Positions 43,136 through 55,579 of a stretch of DNA of 64,000 nucleotides are shown here, one piece after another. The notes beneath the pieces were generated by a model that had not been told where the DNA came from, did no database searches, and saw nothing but the letters and a program-made list of their open reading frames with translations. Both the position numbers and the translations under genes were made by a program. Origin of the DNA: Lasioglossum baleicum (Eukaryota; Arthropoda; Insecta; Hymenoptera; Halictidae); the NCBI RefSeq assembly GCF_051020765.1, contig NC_134941.1, positions 1,054,001 to 1,118,000 on the forward strand. Reading direction: 5' to 3'. Position 1 is the first letter of the stretch. Each line of letters opens with the position of its first letter.

Positions 43136-46100
43136 TCATTTCTTGAACGAGATTGTTTTCCGCGAGTATGGTCTTAGCGTGGCGGGGGCCGAGCCGTCAG
43201 CAAGGTTATCGTTCACGACCGTGTCGTCAAGATCTTGATTAACCAGATATGCTGGTTTTAAGAGTTCAATTGACACATTTTTCGATGTGCCATTCACGTC
43301 GATCGTGAAAACACGGTCGGAAGGACGAGAAAGAACCCGATGAGGTCCCGTATAAGGTCTCTCCAGGGCCTTCTTGGCCATGTTTCGCATGAATACATGC
43401 GTACATTCATATAACGTTTTATAAACGAACGCGCGAGATTTATTATGGTGCGCCGCCGGAACAGGACGTACCTGTCACATGTGCTCGCGATGCTCTTCAA
43501 TAAATATATTCGGGTCCGGCGTAAAGTCGTCCGAAAGAAAGAATTCTCCGGGTAGTCTTAACGTCGTTCCGAATACAAATTCCGCGGGGGACGCGTTAGT
43601 GTCCGAACGGACGTGTGATCGCAAGCCTAACAGGACCGTAGATAGCGAGCGCGTCCAATCTTTGTCGCGATGGCACATTAATGCCGCTTTTAAGGGCCGA
43701 TGCCCAGCGTTCGATTAAACCGTTTGAGGAGGGATGGTATGCAGTAGTTCTGATTCTATCGCAACCTATCAAAGACAGCAACGCTGTAAAGAGTTGCGAT
43801 TCAAATTGGGCGCCTTGGTCTGTCGTTATGGCTTTCGGCGCGCCATAACGAGATATCCAAGTGTCAAAAAATGCGCGGGCAACTGTTTGGGCTGACGTCT
43901 CAGATAGAGGAACAGCCTCGACCCAACGCGAAAAACGATCAATCATCGTTAGGAGATACTGCATACCGTTCCTCACAGGGAGCGGACCGACTATGTCCAC
44001 ATGGACATGGTCGAATCGACCATCAGGCGCAATGATCTTTTCCGGCAACATCTTCACATGCCGGGCAGTTTTGGATTGTTGACAGTCAACACATTCCTTA
44101 CACCAGCGCTGAATGTCGCGGTGCATATCAGGCCACACATATCTGTGTCTGATCAATTTGTCGGTCACTTGAGGACCTGGATGCGCCGGCATGTGAAAGA
44201 TATTAAACACCGTGCGACGCAGCGTTGGTGGAATATATGGCCGAATGGCCTCTGCCGAAATTTCGCAGCTGACGGTGTGGTGCTCTGGGCCCCAGGAAAT
44301 ATCCTTGAGCACCAAGGAATGATCGATCGACTTGCGTAATTTCGCCAGTTGATCGTCCTCCTTTTGAAGTTTAGCTAATTGCTTCAAATTAATTTCACAG
44401 GGAAGTCTGAGTGACTCCACCCGTGATAGCGCATCGGCGACAATGTTGTCAGGACCCTTGACATGCTCTATGAGCGTCGTGAATTGCGCGATATAAGAAA
44501 GCTGACGTAGCTGACGCGGGGAGGCCTTTTCAGGACGCTGAGAAAACGCAAAGGTTAACGGCTTATGATCCGTGACAATTTTAAATTGATGCGCTTCTAG
44601 TAAATATGAAAAGTATTTGATTGCCTCATAAATCGCCGTCTGCTCACGGTCGTATGCGCTATAATTACGTTGCGCTGGAGTGAGTTTCTTAGAAAAGAAG
44701 GCGAGGGGCTCCCAGGCCGAGCAGTTAATACCGAAAGAGGAATTTTTTTGTTCCAAAACCGCCCCAATGGCGAAATCGGAAGCATCGGTAACCAACCGAA
44801 GATCTGCCCCGGCACGCGGATGCACTAATAGAGTGGCTTGTGCAAAATCTTTCTTGATTTTGTCAAAAACCGCTTCTGCCTCGCTGGACCAATTGATCTC
44901 TCTTTTATCATTCTTTTTGGATTCGATAAAATATGAATTTAGCGGTGCCTGAGTGGCTGCCGCATTCGGAATGTTCCGATGGTAGAAATTTACCATTCCT
45001 AAGAAGCGTCGTAATTCGACGATTGTCTTGGGCTTCGAGAAGCTAAGTATAGCTTCAACTTTGGAAGCCGTGGGGCGTATGCTCTTAGCATTGACCGTAT
45101 AACCTAGGAATTCCAGTTCGCGAACTGCGAACACGCATTTATCGACATTTAGTCTAAAATGAAACTTTCTTAGACGGTCAAATACCATGCGGAGGTGAGC
45201 CGAATTCTCCTCCGACGACGACGATGCGACCAGAATGTCGTCAATGTAGATGAAAACAAAGTCGAGATCCCCCAGCGCTCGATTAATGTAGCGCTGGAAG
45301 GATTAACTTGCATTTCTCAATCCGAACGTCATAAACATGAATTCGAAAAGGCCAAATGGCGTGGTTATAGCGGTTTTCTGCACATCTTCCGGCGCAACCG
45401 GAATTTGGTTGAACGCCTTGTGCAGGTCTAACGAAAAGAATATGGTCTTCCCTGCCAAATTGTTGCTATTGTCATGAAGGTACGGCGTGGGATATTTATC
45501 GGGAATTGTTACCGAATTTAACAGTCTGTAGTCTCCACAGACTCTCCAGGAGCCGTCCTTCTTTTGCACCATGTGCATGGGACTAGCCCAAGGGCTACTT
45601 GAGGGGCGGCAAATGCCGGCCTCAGCCCAGGCTTTGAACTCGGCTTTAGCAGCCTTGAGTTTGTCCGGCGCCAAACGGCGTGGACGCGAAGAGATCGGTG
45701 GTCCCTTCGTCAAGATGTGGTGAAACACTTCCGACGAAGAGGGTGGCACCGGAATGGAGCTTCCCGTGATTTCTGGAAATTCAGACAAAATTGCTGGGCA
45801 AGAGGATCTCAAAGCACTCGTATGAACCGAGTGAACAGCAGAATGTTTAATTTCACCTACCGAGACTACCTTGGTTGTTTTATCAAGAAGATCTCTCTTG
45901 AGATCAACAGCTAGACCATAATGGTATAAGAGATCCGCTCCAATAATCGCAGAGGGAACATTTGCAATGACAAAGTTCCATTTAATCTCGCGTTTCAATC
46001 CTAAATCTAGGATGCGAAATGATTCGCCGAAGGTATCAATTCTCGAGTCATTGGCCGCTAACAATTTAAATTCTGACGGCTTGCGGCGTATCTTAGGATC

Positions 46101-46268
46101 CGCCGGAAGCAGGGAAATATCCGCGCCAGTATCGACCAGAAAACTCTGACCCGAGATCCTGTCCTTTAAATGAAGACGTCTAGAATGGAGTGCTCCACTA
46201 CCCACCGTCTCCGTACGGGAGGGAGCTTCTAGTTTTTTGCAGCGGAGAATTCCGCAAATTTCGGACAA
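43136..46268 (-). pseudogene. CsRn1-like pro-pol polyprotein
   Basis: Encodes protease, reverse transcriptase, RNase H and integrase in that order. Protease FLVDTGADISLLP (Asp at residue about 46); RT with WRVCGDYRLLN and YIDD at 45237-45248; RNase H start TDASDFAIGAVLEQ; integrase HHCC domain (HMPAHPG to CVDCQQSK); and triad in HVDIVGP, TTDQGAQFE and SSNGLIERW. A C-terminal tail ends at 43136. The start overlaps gag by 40 bp in a different frame, consistent with ribosomal frameshifting. Lesions: TAA at 45303-45305 shortly before YIDD, a frameshift around 43680-43710 just after the catalytic Glu, and TGA at 43475-43477. All catalytic residues that I can check are retained, so damage is recent. 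A 16-bp hairpin arm pair follows near the stop (about 43120-43155). Confidence 0.93.
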
Positions 46269-47194
46269 CCCGGTTTACAAGAAGTAGGGTTGAGGGGGTA
46301 ACGAGAATGCGCATAGCATAAACTCGACCTCCTTTGAGAAGATGAAGGAGACTTGCTCCTGAATTGTCGCGAATGCGACGGCGATCGTGCCGCAGAAGGG
46401 CCACGACGCGTTCCCCTATCCTGCCCGGAATGAGCGTTTAACTTTGAGGTAATTGCCTTCAGAAGAGATTCTATTCTCTGAAACCTATTGTCAATAGGGT
46501 TGGAGGAACCAGAAGAAGATTTAGGTGTGGGAGAATCGCTGGAAACAGCGCACACCCTTGAAGGACTGCCAGAAATTGCCACAAGTTTGTCTGCAATTTC
46601 AGCAACCTTGTCTAAATCGTTAAACTCTGTGGCTATTAACACCTCACGCTGATGCTCGGAAAGCTGTTCCAAAAATATTTGTCTAAGCACTGTATCCGTG
46701 CACCTACAGGCAGCGTTCAAATCACGCAATTGCCGTAATATTTGAGATGGGCGACAGTCAACATTGACCTGTCCTCTTAAGAGTTTGCGAAGATTCTCCT
46801 CATCAGTTGAGGCATAGACTTTGATGAGTCTAGCCTTAGCTCTAGTGAACATATCAGGGTAGGGAGGTTCTTTAACCACAATATCGCTAATGTTAGCCAT
46901 GGCATCATCATCAAGAGAAGTGGCGAGATAGTCAAATTTAGCTGTCTCAGAAGAGACATTTGCACGGCGCAAAGACGCCTCGATCTGGTGGAACCAGAGT
47001 ACCGGATTCTTCCTAGAGAAAGTGGGAATTTTCGGTATTTTTGCTACTGCGACCTGGGTAACCCCTTCGGAACTACCACTAGTAGAAGCTAAATTAGCCA
47101 TTGAGGCTCTGATAATCGCGAGTTCGCGGCGCGTCTCTTCGAGCTGTGCCGCCAACGCAGCATTAGAGTCTGTGTTCCGGTTTGAACTAGACAT
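46229..47194 (-). CDS. CsRn1-like Gag
   Basis: Structural protein that packages the element RNA. ATG at 47194, 321 codons, uninterrupted. Residues 5-35 are heptad-like (ALAAQLEETRRELAIIRASM). KIPTFSRKNPVLWFHQIEAS and the following helical region are the conserved capsid-like part of this clade. A Ser/Arg-rich basic linker lies at about residues 240-290. Near the C terminus, CYAHSRYPLNPTSCKPGC fits C-x2-H-x9-C-x3-C, the CHCC motif characteristic of the CsRn1 clade and unlike the CCHC knuckle of other Gypsy elements. It overlaps pro-pol by 40 bp. It appears intact although pol is not. Confidence 0.9.
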   Translation of the reverse strand: MSSSNRNTDSNAALAAQLEETRRELAIIRASMANLASTSGSSEGVTQVAVAKIPKIPTFSRKNPVLWFHQIEASLRRANVSSETAKFDYLATSLDDDAMANISDIVVKEPPYPDMFTRAKARLIKVYASTDEENLRKLLRGQVNVDCRPSQILRQLRDLNAACRCTDTVLRQIFLEQLSEHQREVLIATEFNDLDKVAEIADKLVAISGSPSRVCAVSSDSPTPKSSSGSSNPIDNRFQRIESLLKAITSKLNAHSGQDRGTRRGPSAARSPSHSRQFRSKSPSSSQRRSSLCYAHSRYPLNPTSCKPGCPKFAEFSAAKN

Positions 47195-48406
47195 GTCGCA
47201 GCCTAGAAAGCAAAATGCCAGAAGCGAAATACGGGCTAAAACCCTAACACCGGTTTTATCAAGCTATCTCTACCCTTACGCAAATGCGTAGCACATACAA
47301 TACCCTGATATCACGCACAGGCGTGTTACAATATCACTCCTAATGCTTTGCGAATAAGAAAACAAGTAGTTGTCACATGCGACACTTGTACTTGTTGCTC
47401 GCAATATTGATTGAAAGATATCGGTCGCGGAATCTCGGAGCAATCTGAAAATGTTCGCGACGCTCGAGGTATCACGCGAGAGTGTAAAAAAAAAGAAAAA
47501 TCGCGATAGCGAAATTATCGAGTTTTAAAAAAAAAATTCGCGAACTGTGTGATCGCGCAACACGCGCGAACTGTCAACGACGACGTAACCTGACCTGAAA
47601 GAGCACCGCGGGCACACGCACGCGAATAGCTATACAGTAGGAAACGCACACACACGAAGGTTCGCAAGACCTTGAAATGTTTATGAGTTTATATGGCACA
47701 CGCCAAATCCACAGGCACCGGAGACATTGTAAACACCGGTAACCTCCTTCAAGGTCTGGTCTGCCCGGCAACAGGCAACGATGCTGTGAGAACCGCCTCG
47801 TTGACCTTGACCAGGAACAGAACCGCTTGGCAACAGGCGAAGAGAGTCTGAAGACGAAATGTTGTCCTCTGCCACCGCAAAAACTGCTTGGCAACCACGA
47901 TACTGAGGTAGAACGTCAACAGCGTCGACCTTTCCAAGTACGTGCACGAGACACGAGCGGGAACACAAAATGGCCGCCCAATTCCTTCGTCTCGGTTTAA
48001 ATCTGAAACACACCTTTTATTGCCAAGAAATGGCGACTGTCTCACCCAAAATTTAAGTGGCTTCAAAGCTGAAAGACACGCCAAGTGCTGTTCGTTGATC
48101 TCTTTAATGGCGGCAAGAACACGCCAAGGGCCGTGAAAGCAGCTCCTTCCTCGCTGGACCGAACAGCCAGCGGAATTCTCGCTCCTTTGATGCAGGAAAA
48201 CGTGGTAGCTGGATGCCGCAATGACCTCCAGATGCTCGCTTCCTGGTGTACTGCAAATTCCACGCCGCACGGCGTGTCGGTGTCCTTGAACAGGAACTCT
48301 GGAACTCCTTCCTCCCACGATGACCAACCAGATGCGAAATGCGTCGGTTGCGTGATGTCCGATTGAACGGTCGTGGTTCCCAATGTAGATGCCCACGACA
48401 ATAGAT
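47195..48406 (-). other. Leader between primer site and gag
   Basis: About 1.2 kb of presumed untranslated leader. A 215-codon minus-strand frame (48396-47749) begins shortly after the primer site, but it overlaps two other open frames and has no recognised domain. Near 47490-47535 there are two A-rich runs. Confidence 0.5.
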
Positions 48407-48422
48407 CACGTCGGGGTCACCA
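48407..48422 (-). other. Primer binding site, tRNA-Trp type
   Basis: CACGTCGGGGTCACCA on the plus strand equals the 3' end of insect tRNA-Trp with CCA; the minus strand is complementary to it. It lies one base inside the 5' LTR (48424). Confidence 0.8.
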
Positions 48423-48423
48423 A

Positions 48424-48902
48424 TGTGGAAATGAGAGGGTGAAGGGGTCACCAATGTGGAGTGACTGTATCTTCCACCGTCTCTTCGCACGCGGTGTACC
48501 GATAATTAACTCAGAGAGAGAGAGAGGGTCACCAGCGTAGGTAACTTGTCCGTGAGCCTACACTCTCACGAAGTATGACACGGTCAACGAGGGATTTCGT
48601 CTAGGAAAATAAATGTTCCAGGATATCACCGTTCACCTCGATTTTATTTCGCGGTGAAGTTCACACAACACATAGATACAATAACCCGACTGATTATACA
48701 ATGGTTGAACGGAAAAACCACAACGTGGTGAGAAAGAATATGCTCTAATGAAATGCAGGAGCGCAGAACAACATGTGTTAACTCAGTGAGATCGAGAAAC
48801 GAACAGGTCGAGCACAACGGCTCACGAGAGCGTTTCGCTCTCTAGAAGCTTGTGCGCAGGCGCGGAGCCTCGTGATTGGACGAGTGCAGCGCCGAGCCCA
48901 CA
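48424..48902 (-). repeat. 5' LTR of the CsRn1-like element
   Basis: 479 bp from TGTGGAAATGAGAGG to GCGCCGAGCCCACA. It shares GAGAGCGTTTCGCTCTCTAG, a hairpin, with the other LTR. Confidence 0.9.
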
Positions 48903-50450
48903 AGGCAACTCAGAACCCGGACGTGAGCACTCTCATATCCTCTCTGTCACCAGTGTGATGTCGCTCTATCGAAACCAGTGTAGGGGCTCTGTTCCCCCAC
49001 TCCCATGTTACCAGAGTGGGTATCGGCGGAAGCCGTTGGCAACGCCGAGCTCCCGCTCTACCCTCTTGAGCTGCAACACCCGAGCTGGACGGTTGTCCGT
49101 CAAGCAGCGAGTTTTTCTGTCTACTATTTCCTTCGTCCCTCGAGATAGTCGAACGTAACCTCGACACTGGGTCGAGGCGGCGAGTAGGCGCCGATAGCTA
49201 GAAGTCTTCTACACATCTGGGGACTTCAACCTACACCAGCGCCATCCTAGTTATTATTAGAGTCACGTTACCGCGAGTATTTGAATGCCGGAATAAGTAG
49301 GAACCCATTTAATTGTAATCTCGTAGATATGTAGCTAGGAAATATTGCGATAAAGATAGAAGGTCACTCGAGTAGGGAAAACACAGGAGAGGAAGGCCAT
49401 CTGCAACCCATAAAGGAGCGGAAACAGTTCGACGGGACTAGGACCCCTTCAATAAAGAATAGCAAGGGAAAGCAGACCCGAGGACAACTCTCCAGCTATC
49501 GTCAAGGACTTCAACCCATAAATTTGCTGCCTTGAACAAAGGACCTTTTTAGGAGCAATCGAGCAGCGACGGTCAAGTACGCGACACGTTGAGTACACGT
49601 GCACGATCTTGGACAGTTTCCCTTCGGGCCACCCCTACGAGGCCTTTCGCACCAAGCGTGGGAAATTGGGACGCCGACGACATCTTCCCCCGCAAGACTG
49701 CTACGCGTCATCGACTTAGGGGAGGAGACTACCCTTCTGATCGGGCCTCACGACGTCCCCACTAAAGACGCACCCCGGAACCAGAGAGCTGATGGAAAAA
49801 GCAGAAGAACAGCGGAGACACTCTCTGAAAATCACTGATAGACTTCAGACGGACCTTTTTAATAAAGCATTTCGAAATACAGAGAAAGTTCACCATAGTC
49901 ACAGTTTATACTATTTATTATCATCGATCACCTTCCTAATTAAAGCCGCGTTCGGGAGTTAAATACCTTAGTATTTTAAAGGCGTTCGAATCCTTACCGC
50001 GGAATTTATAAAATCTATCGTTTGTGCCATCTGGAGGCAAGTCCCGCGGTTACAGAATCGAGACGAACATCACACCAGTTACTTGACTTGCACAGAAAAC
50101 CGAAAGTCTTGGATTCTAAAAACATTTATAATAACCAGAATCCTGTTCAGAGTTTTCATCGATTACTGAGTGTTCGTCTATCGCCGCGTGGACACACAGT
50201 TATCAATGCTTGTCATATTTACTCGTGCAATTCCCAGGTAGCACCGGACGTACACTGGACGTCCAGTTTTTGTCCAATTTACGTCCATACGTCCGACGTC
50301 CGTTACGGATGTCCCAGGGACGCTCATTATTTTTGTCCCAGGGACGTCCATGGGACCAAAATTTCGGACGTTCAAGTACATCTATTTTTTAAGTCTTATA
50401 TACTTTGGTACGTATCAGAATGCTCACTTCTCATGCATAAGATATACCTA
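48903..50450. other. Spacer with no supported gene
   Basis: Frames up to 159 codons (50022-50501) run into the next element and have no domain. At 50245-50375 a cluster of GACGTCC-type motifs (GGACGTCCAG, GGGACGTCCATGGGAC) looks like a fragment of a repetitive element. Otherwise unremarkable. Confidence 0.45.
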
Positions 50451-51817
50451 TACAGGGTGTCCCAAAACCCCTTCGACTCCGGGAAATGGGAGGTTCCTTA
50501 GGTCATTTGAAGCAACATTTTCCTTTGCACCAATGTCAGCCGGGGCTTTGTTTAGGAGTTATTAACGAAAAACACGGACCAATCAGAGCGCGACCTAGAC
50601 GCGCGATGGCACGTTCAGCCCGTCGCGCCGGGAGACGAGCGTGGCGTAACGCCGCGATGCCGCAACGAACAAGAGTTTCTCGAGATTATGTGAATCTTCC
50701 CCGATTTGGATGAGCTTTGGATATGTTGTCAAGACCATGATTCTGAACAACATTTCCCTTTACAGTTTTTGTCGGTCGGCTTTAGTTTACGCGACAAATG
50801 TAAAAACTTGTAATTGTAAATCGATCGATTGTACTATCTTCTACCCGATTTGGATGAGCTTTGGATATGTTGTCAAGACCACGATTCTGAACAACATTTC
50901 CCTTTACAGTTTTTGTCGGCCGGCTTTAGTTTACGCGATAAGTAACTTGTAATTGGAACGAGGGAAAAAGCAGAAACTGATTGTATTAAAACCTCACTTA
51001 TTCAGCCGTAAATCCATTTGCTGCTTCGAAATGTGTGTCTCTGGGTCACTCGGTGACGAACTGTACAGATGTCTTCAGGTATACGACAGTACCGAAAGCT
51101 AAGGGACGTACGGTCAGGTGAACGAACTGCACAGGTGGTGGTAGATAGCAGGTATACGACAGCCCGAGGGATGTGCGATCAAATCAACGAGATCCGGACT
51201 TTTCACTTTCACTTTCACACAGATGCCATGAAATTTTTCCACACTTAATTGCAATACCACAATTCCACAAACAATTGCAATATCATTTGTATTGCAGCAC
51301 ACATCACAACAATCAGATAACATGATCACTAGCGAACGTAAACTTTCTAAAAGAAGAATATCCCGAATTTTTCTTTCACTTCTCACTGTACGTTTTAGCA
51401 CTGGGAACATTTCACGGCGACAGTCGATGCACTAAAATCCTTCAAAGTTGACGAATTGATCACTCACAATTATTTGGCACGTGTACGGTGTCCCTCCCTC
51501 TCGTTGTCCATAAATTAGTCTTATGGCCAGGCCGGTAATTGCACCGCTGGTGGTAGCTGTCAGGTACGCGATCGCAGTCAAATCCTAAGGGCTGCAAAAG
51601 GAGGGCTGCACGGCAAGTGCGTCTGGACGTTGACCTGGGTCAACGCACCTGTCACTTCAGTACGTGGCAGGTAGTTCTTGCCTCATTCCTGCATTGTATG
51701 TAAGCATTGAAAAGGGCATCTTCGTGGCCTTGAAAAGGGCCGATTAAAAGAAAAGGAGTTGGTGTTGCGTTAAATATTGGGGCCCTGAAAAGGGCCGATT
51801 GGAACTGTGACCCCAAA

Positions 51818-53082
51818 TCAGTGCATCAGATGTTCGAAATGGCCGCCGTTCATCCGAATGCAAAGCTCGGCCCGCTGAATTGTCTGTTGAACAACTCTGT
51901 CAAGGGTTGTCCGGCTGATGTTCACAATGGCACCGTGAACTAGTGCAACCAACTCTTCCGGGGTGTTAACCGGCTGCTTGTACACCTTTTCCTGAAATGA
52001 CATTTATTAAAGAAAAACAAAATGTAAGTAAACACGTGTACGATAATGAGTGGAAAATACCTAAAAAATACATGAAAATTGAAATTACCTTCAAATAGCC
52101 CCACAAGTAAAAATCCAGCGGATTAAGGTCAGGTGACCGTGGGGGCCACGCAACAGGACCACCGCGGCCGATCCACCTGTCCTGATAGGCTTCGTCCAAA
52201 TGGGCGCGGACACTTGCGGCATAGTGCGCTGGCGCACCGTCCATTTGGAAATACATGTTCTGCCGGATCGCATAAGGAACATCGTCTATGAGATCCGGCA
52301 GAACATGTTCCAAAAAGATTCGAAACGTCGGGCCGTTCAGTCTATCGGGTAGAATGTACGGCCCGATTATGTGCTCGCCACAAATGCCGGCCCATAAGTT
52401 TACCGACCAGCGGGTCTGTGCTGCGCGTTGCCGAAGCACCCGCGGATTCTCTACGCTCCACATATGCGAATTGTGGGCGTTGAAGCACCCTTCTCTTGTG
52501 AAGAGTGATTCGTCGCTCCACAATATGCATGCGGGGAACGCCGGATTCTGCGACACTTCATCCAGCAGCCACCTGCAATACCGAAGCCGCCGGTCGAAAT
52601 CCGCAGGTAGCAGTTGTTGTACCCGCACATATTTGAACGGGTGCATCCCACGATCCTGCAGAATTCGGTGTACCGACGACCGGCTGACCCTAGAAGTAAA
52701 CATACATGAAAATGCATAAATCTATTGTTAAATTATATTTCTTTTCGCTTTAATGAAATACATGATAGCGGTGTACTTTTACTTACCTTGTTCGGCGACT
52801 GACGTCGCGCACGCTCACGGTGCCATCCTCTTCAACAATATCCAATACTTGTGCGACATGATCCGCGGACCTCGCTGTACTAAGTCGACCGGTGCCCACG
52901 CGATTAAAATCAAACCTCCCGAACGTCGAAAGTCTACGTGCCAACTGCCGAATGTAATGGGCTGACGGTGGTGGTGTGATGTGTGGCTGCTCTAGTATGA
53001 TGCGTCTCGCAGTGGCAGCAGCATTGCCGTTGCAATGGATGTGCGTGGAAATCATTGCGTAGTGTTCTCGGTGAGAGTACAT
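51818..53082 (-). CDS. Mariner DD41D transposase, left arm copy
   Basis: Exons at 53082-52787, 52689-52089 and 51991-51818 on the minus strand. It is the exact mirror of the right-arm gene at 54315-55579 as far as I compared, with the same splice sites and the same 356-residue product. The two genes diverge from the central spacer, their start codons being about 1.23 kb apart. Domain description is given under the right-arm copy. Nothing in this copy looks broken: start, both introns, the catalytic triad and the stop are present. Confidence 0.85.
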
Positions 53083-53636
53083 GATGCGACGTGGACTTGG
53101 ACTAACTGCAGTTTTCCAAACAAGCTTCGACCACCCCTAAATATCCCTACCACGAAGCAAAACTGAGGATACAGGAACATTCTAAAAAACACGTGTTTTG
53201 CAGAAGTAGAAAGTGCAGCAGTGTGACTCCTACCTTTCCTCCGCGATAGAAAACAGGGATCCGCATCTCCGAAAGGGATTGTGTCATAAATCAGAACTCT
53301 TCAGTTACTCGGGAGTGTCCGCAGGACACGGGAATGGAAAAATTTTCTCTTGCACATGTTGAGTTTAAGAATTTTTTGGGCCGTGCAGTTAGGTCCTAAA
53401 AGATTTACGGTGTGCGCCGCTTGACCTTACCGAGGCAGTCTAGCCGCGATGTAGGAGGCACGATACAGGAATAATGCAAATTACGCTGCCTTCCAGCAGT
53501 GTGTGACTCCCGCCTTTCCTCCGCGATAGAAAACAGGGATCCACTTCTCCGGAACGGATTGTGTCATAAATCAGAACTCTTCAGTTACTCGCAGGGACCC
53601 TAACTGTTATAACCAAAATGAAAAAAGTCATGGAAT

Positions 53637-53760
53637 AACAATTATCGATGAGAGAAATTTATTTCGATATGATCAATGATCAATTCTATGAATAAAAAAT
53701 TTATGAGATAACTTATTAATGATGATAACTATTATGTGCGATCGATAATGCGATCGATAG
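53637..53760. other. Central spacer of the palindromic mariner
   Basis: 124 bp of AT-rich sequence that is not itself symmetrical, with a GCGATCGATAATGCGATCGA double motif. It is the only part present once, so it would form the loop of a single-strand fold and is the natural target for junction PCR or read checks. Confidence 0.8.
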
Positions 53761-54314
53761 ATTCCATGACTTTTTTCATTTTGGTTATAACAGTTAGGGT
53801 CCCTGCGAGTAACTGAAGAGTTCTGATTTATGACACAATCCGTTCCGGAGAAGTGGATCCCTGTTTTCTATCGCGGAGGAAAGGCGGGAGTCACACACTG
53901 CTGGAAGGCAGCGTAATTTGCATTATTCCTGTATCGTGCCTCCTACATCGCGGCTAGACTGCCTCGGTAAGGTCAAGCGGCGCACACCGTAAATCTTTTA
54001 GGACCTAACTGCACGGCCCAAAAAATTCTTAAACTCAACATGTGCAAGAGAAAATTTTTCCATTCCCGTGTCCTGCGGACACTCCCGAGTAACTGAAGAG
54101 TTCTGATTTATGACACAATCCCTTTCGGAGATGCGGATCCCTGTTTTCTATCGCGGAGGAAAGGTAGGAGTCACACTGCTGCACTTTCTACTTCTGCAAA
54201 ACACGTGTTTTTTAGAATGTTCCTGTATCCTCAGTTTTGCTTCGTGGTAGGGATATTTAGGGGTGGTCGAAGCTTGTTTGGAAAACTGCAGTTAGTCCAA
54301 GTCCACGTCGCATC

Positions 54315-55579
54315 ATGTACTCTCACCGAGAACACTACGCAATGATTTCCACGCACATCCATTGCAACGGCAATGCTGCTGCCACTGCGAGACGCATCAT
54401 ACTAGAGCAGCCACACATCACACCACCACCGTCAGCCCATTACATTCGGCAGTTGGCACGTAGACTTTCGACGTTCGGGAGGTTTGATTTTAATCGCGTG
54501 GGCACCGGTCGACTTAGTACAGCGAGGTCCGCGGATCATGTCGCACAAGTATTGGATATTGTTGAAGAGGATGGCACCGTGAGCGTGCGCGACGTCAGTC
54601 GCCGAACAAGGTAAGTAAAAGTACACCGCTATCATGTATTTCATTAAAGCGAAAAGAAATATAATTTAACAATAGATTTATGCATTTTCATGTATGTTTA
54701 CTTCTAGGGTCAGCCGGTCGTCGGTACACCGAATTCTGCAGGATCGTGGGATGCACCCGTTCAAATATGTGCGGGTACAACAACTGCTACCTGCGGATTT
54801 CGACCGGCGGCTTCGGTATTGCAGGTGGCTGCTGGATGAAGTGTCGCAGAATCCGGCGTTCCCCGCATGCATATTGTGGAGCGACGAATCACTCTTCACA
54901 AGAGAAGGGTGCTTCAACGCCCACAATTCGCATATGTGGAGCGTAGAGAATCCGCGGGTGCTTCGGCAACGCGCAGCACAGACCCGCTGGTCGGTAAACT
55001 TATGGGCCGGCATTTGTGGCGAGCACATAATCGGGCCGTACATTCTACCCGATAGACTGAACGGCCCGACGTTTCGAATCTTTTTGGAACATGTTCTGCC
55101 GGATCTCATAGACGATGTTCCTTATGCGATCCGGCAGAACATGTATTTCCAAATGGACGGTGCGCCAGCGCACTATGCCGCAAGTGTCCGCGCCCATTTG
55201 GACGAAGCCTATCAGGACAGGTGGATCGGCCGCGGTGGTCCTGTTGCGTGGCCCCCACGGTCACCTGACCTTAATCCGCTGGATTTTTACTTGTGGGGCT
55301 ATTTGAAGGTAATTTCAATTTTCATGTATTTTTTAGGTATTTTCCACTCATTATCGTACACGTGTTTACTTACATTTTGTTTTTCTTTAATAAATGTCAT
55401 TTCAGGAAAAGGTGTACAAGCAGCCGGTTAACACCCCGGAAGAGTTGGTTGCACTAGTTCACGGTGCCATTGTGAACATCAGCCGGACAACCCTTGACAG
55501 AGTTGTTCAACAGACAATTCAGCGGGCCGAGCTTTGCATTCGGATGAACGGCGGCCATTTCGAACATCTGATGCACTGA
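54315..55579 (+). CDS. Mariner DD41D transposase, right arm copy
   Basis: Catalyses cut-and-paste transposition at TA sites. Exon 1 (54315-54610) encodes a DUF4817-type helix-turn-helix region: MYSHREHYAMI, GNAAATARRI and a second HTH near VSVRDVSRRT. Exon 2 (54708-55308) begins VSRSSVHRIL and carries the DDE_3 core: WSDESLFTREG (Asp about 158), FQMDGAPAHY (Asp about 249) and WPPRSPDLNPLDFYLWG (third acidic residue Asp about 291). By my count 41 residues separate the last two, the DD41D spacing of the rosa/Visitor-like groups. Exon 3 (55406-55579) encodes the 57-residue tail. Introns of 97 nt each have GTAAGT/CTTCTAG and GTAATT/TTTCAG ends and join in frame (phases 2 and 0). The total of 356 residues is normal for the family. 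Mariner genes usually lack introns. Confidence 0.9.

Larger units (their letters stand above)
42529..48902 (-). mobile_element. Ty3/Gypsy element of the CsRn1 type, nearly complete
   Basis: Two LTRs (42529-43003 and 48424-48902) flank, in minus-strand order, a tRNA-Trp-type primer site, leader, gag, pro-pol and a polypurine tract. The Gag C-x2-H-x9-C-x3-C motif and the tRNA-Trp primer site are known hallmarks of the CsRn1 clade. The coding part has two in-frame stops and one frameshift that I can see, so it is inactive but young. LTRs are similar but not identical. No matching target duplication: ATTCA before and AGGCA after. The left edge coincides with the inverted-duplication border. Confidence 0.92.

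Noticed and set aside
47749..48396. 215-codon frame in the Gypsy leader
   Set aside because: Overlaps two other open frames, no known domain, and lies where untranslated leader is expected. Kept only as a note.
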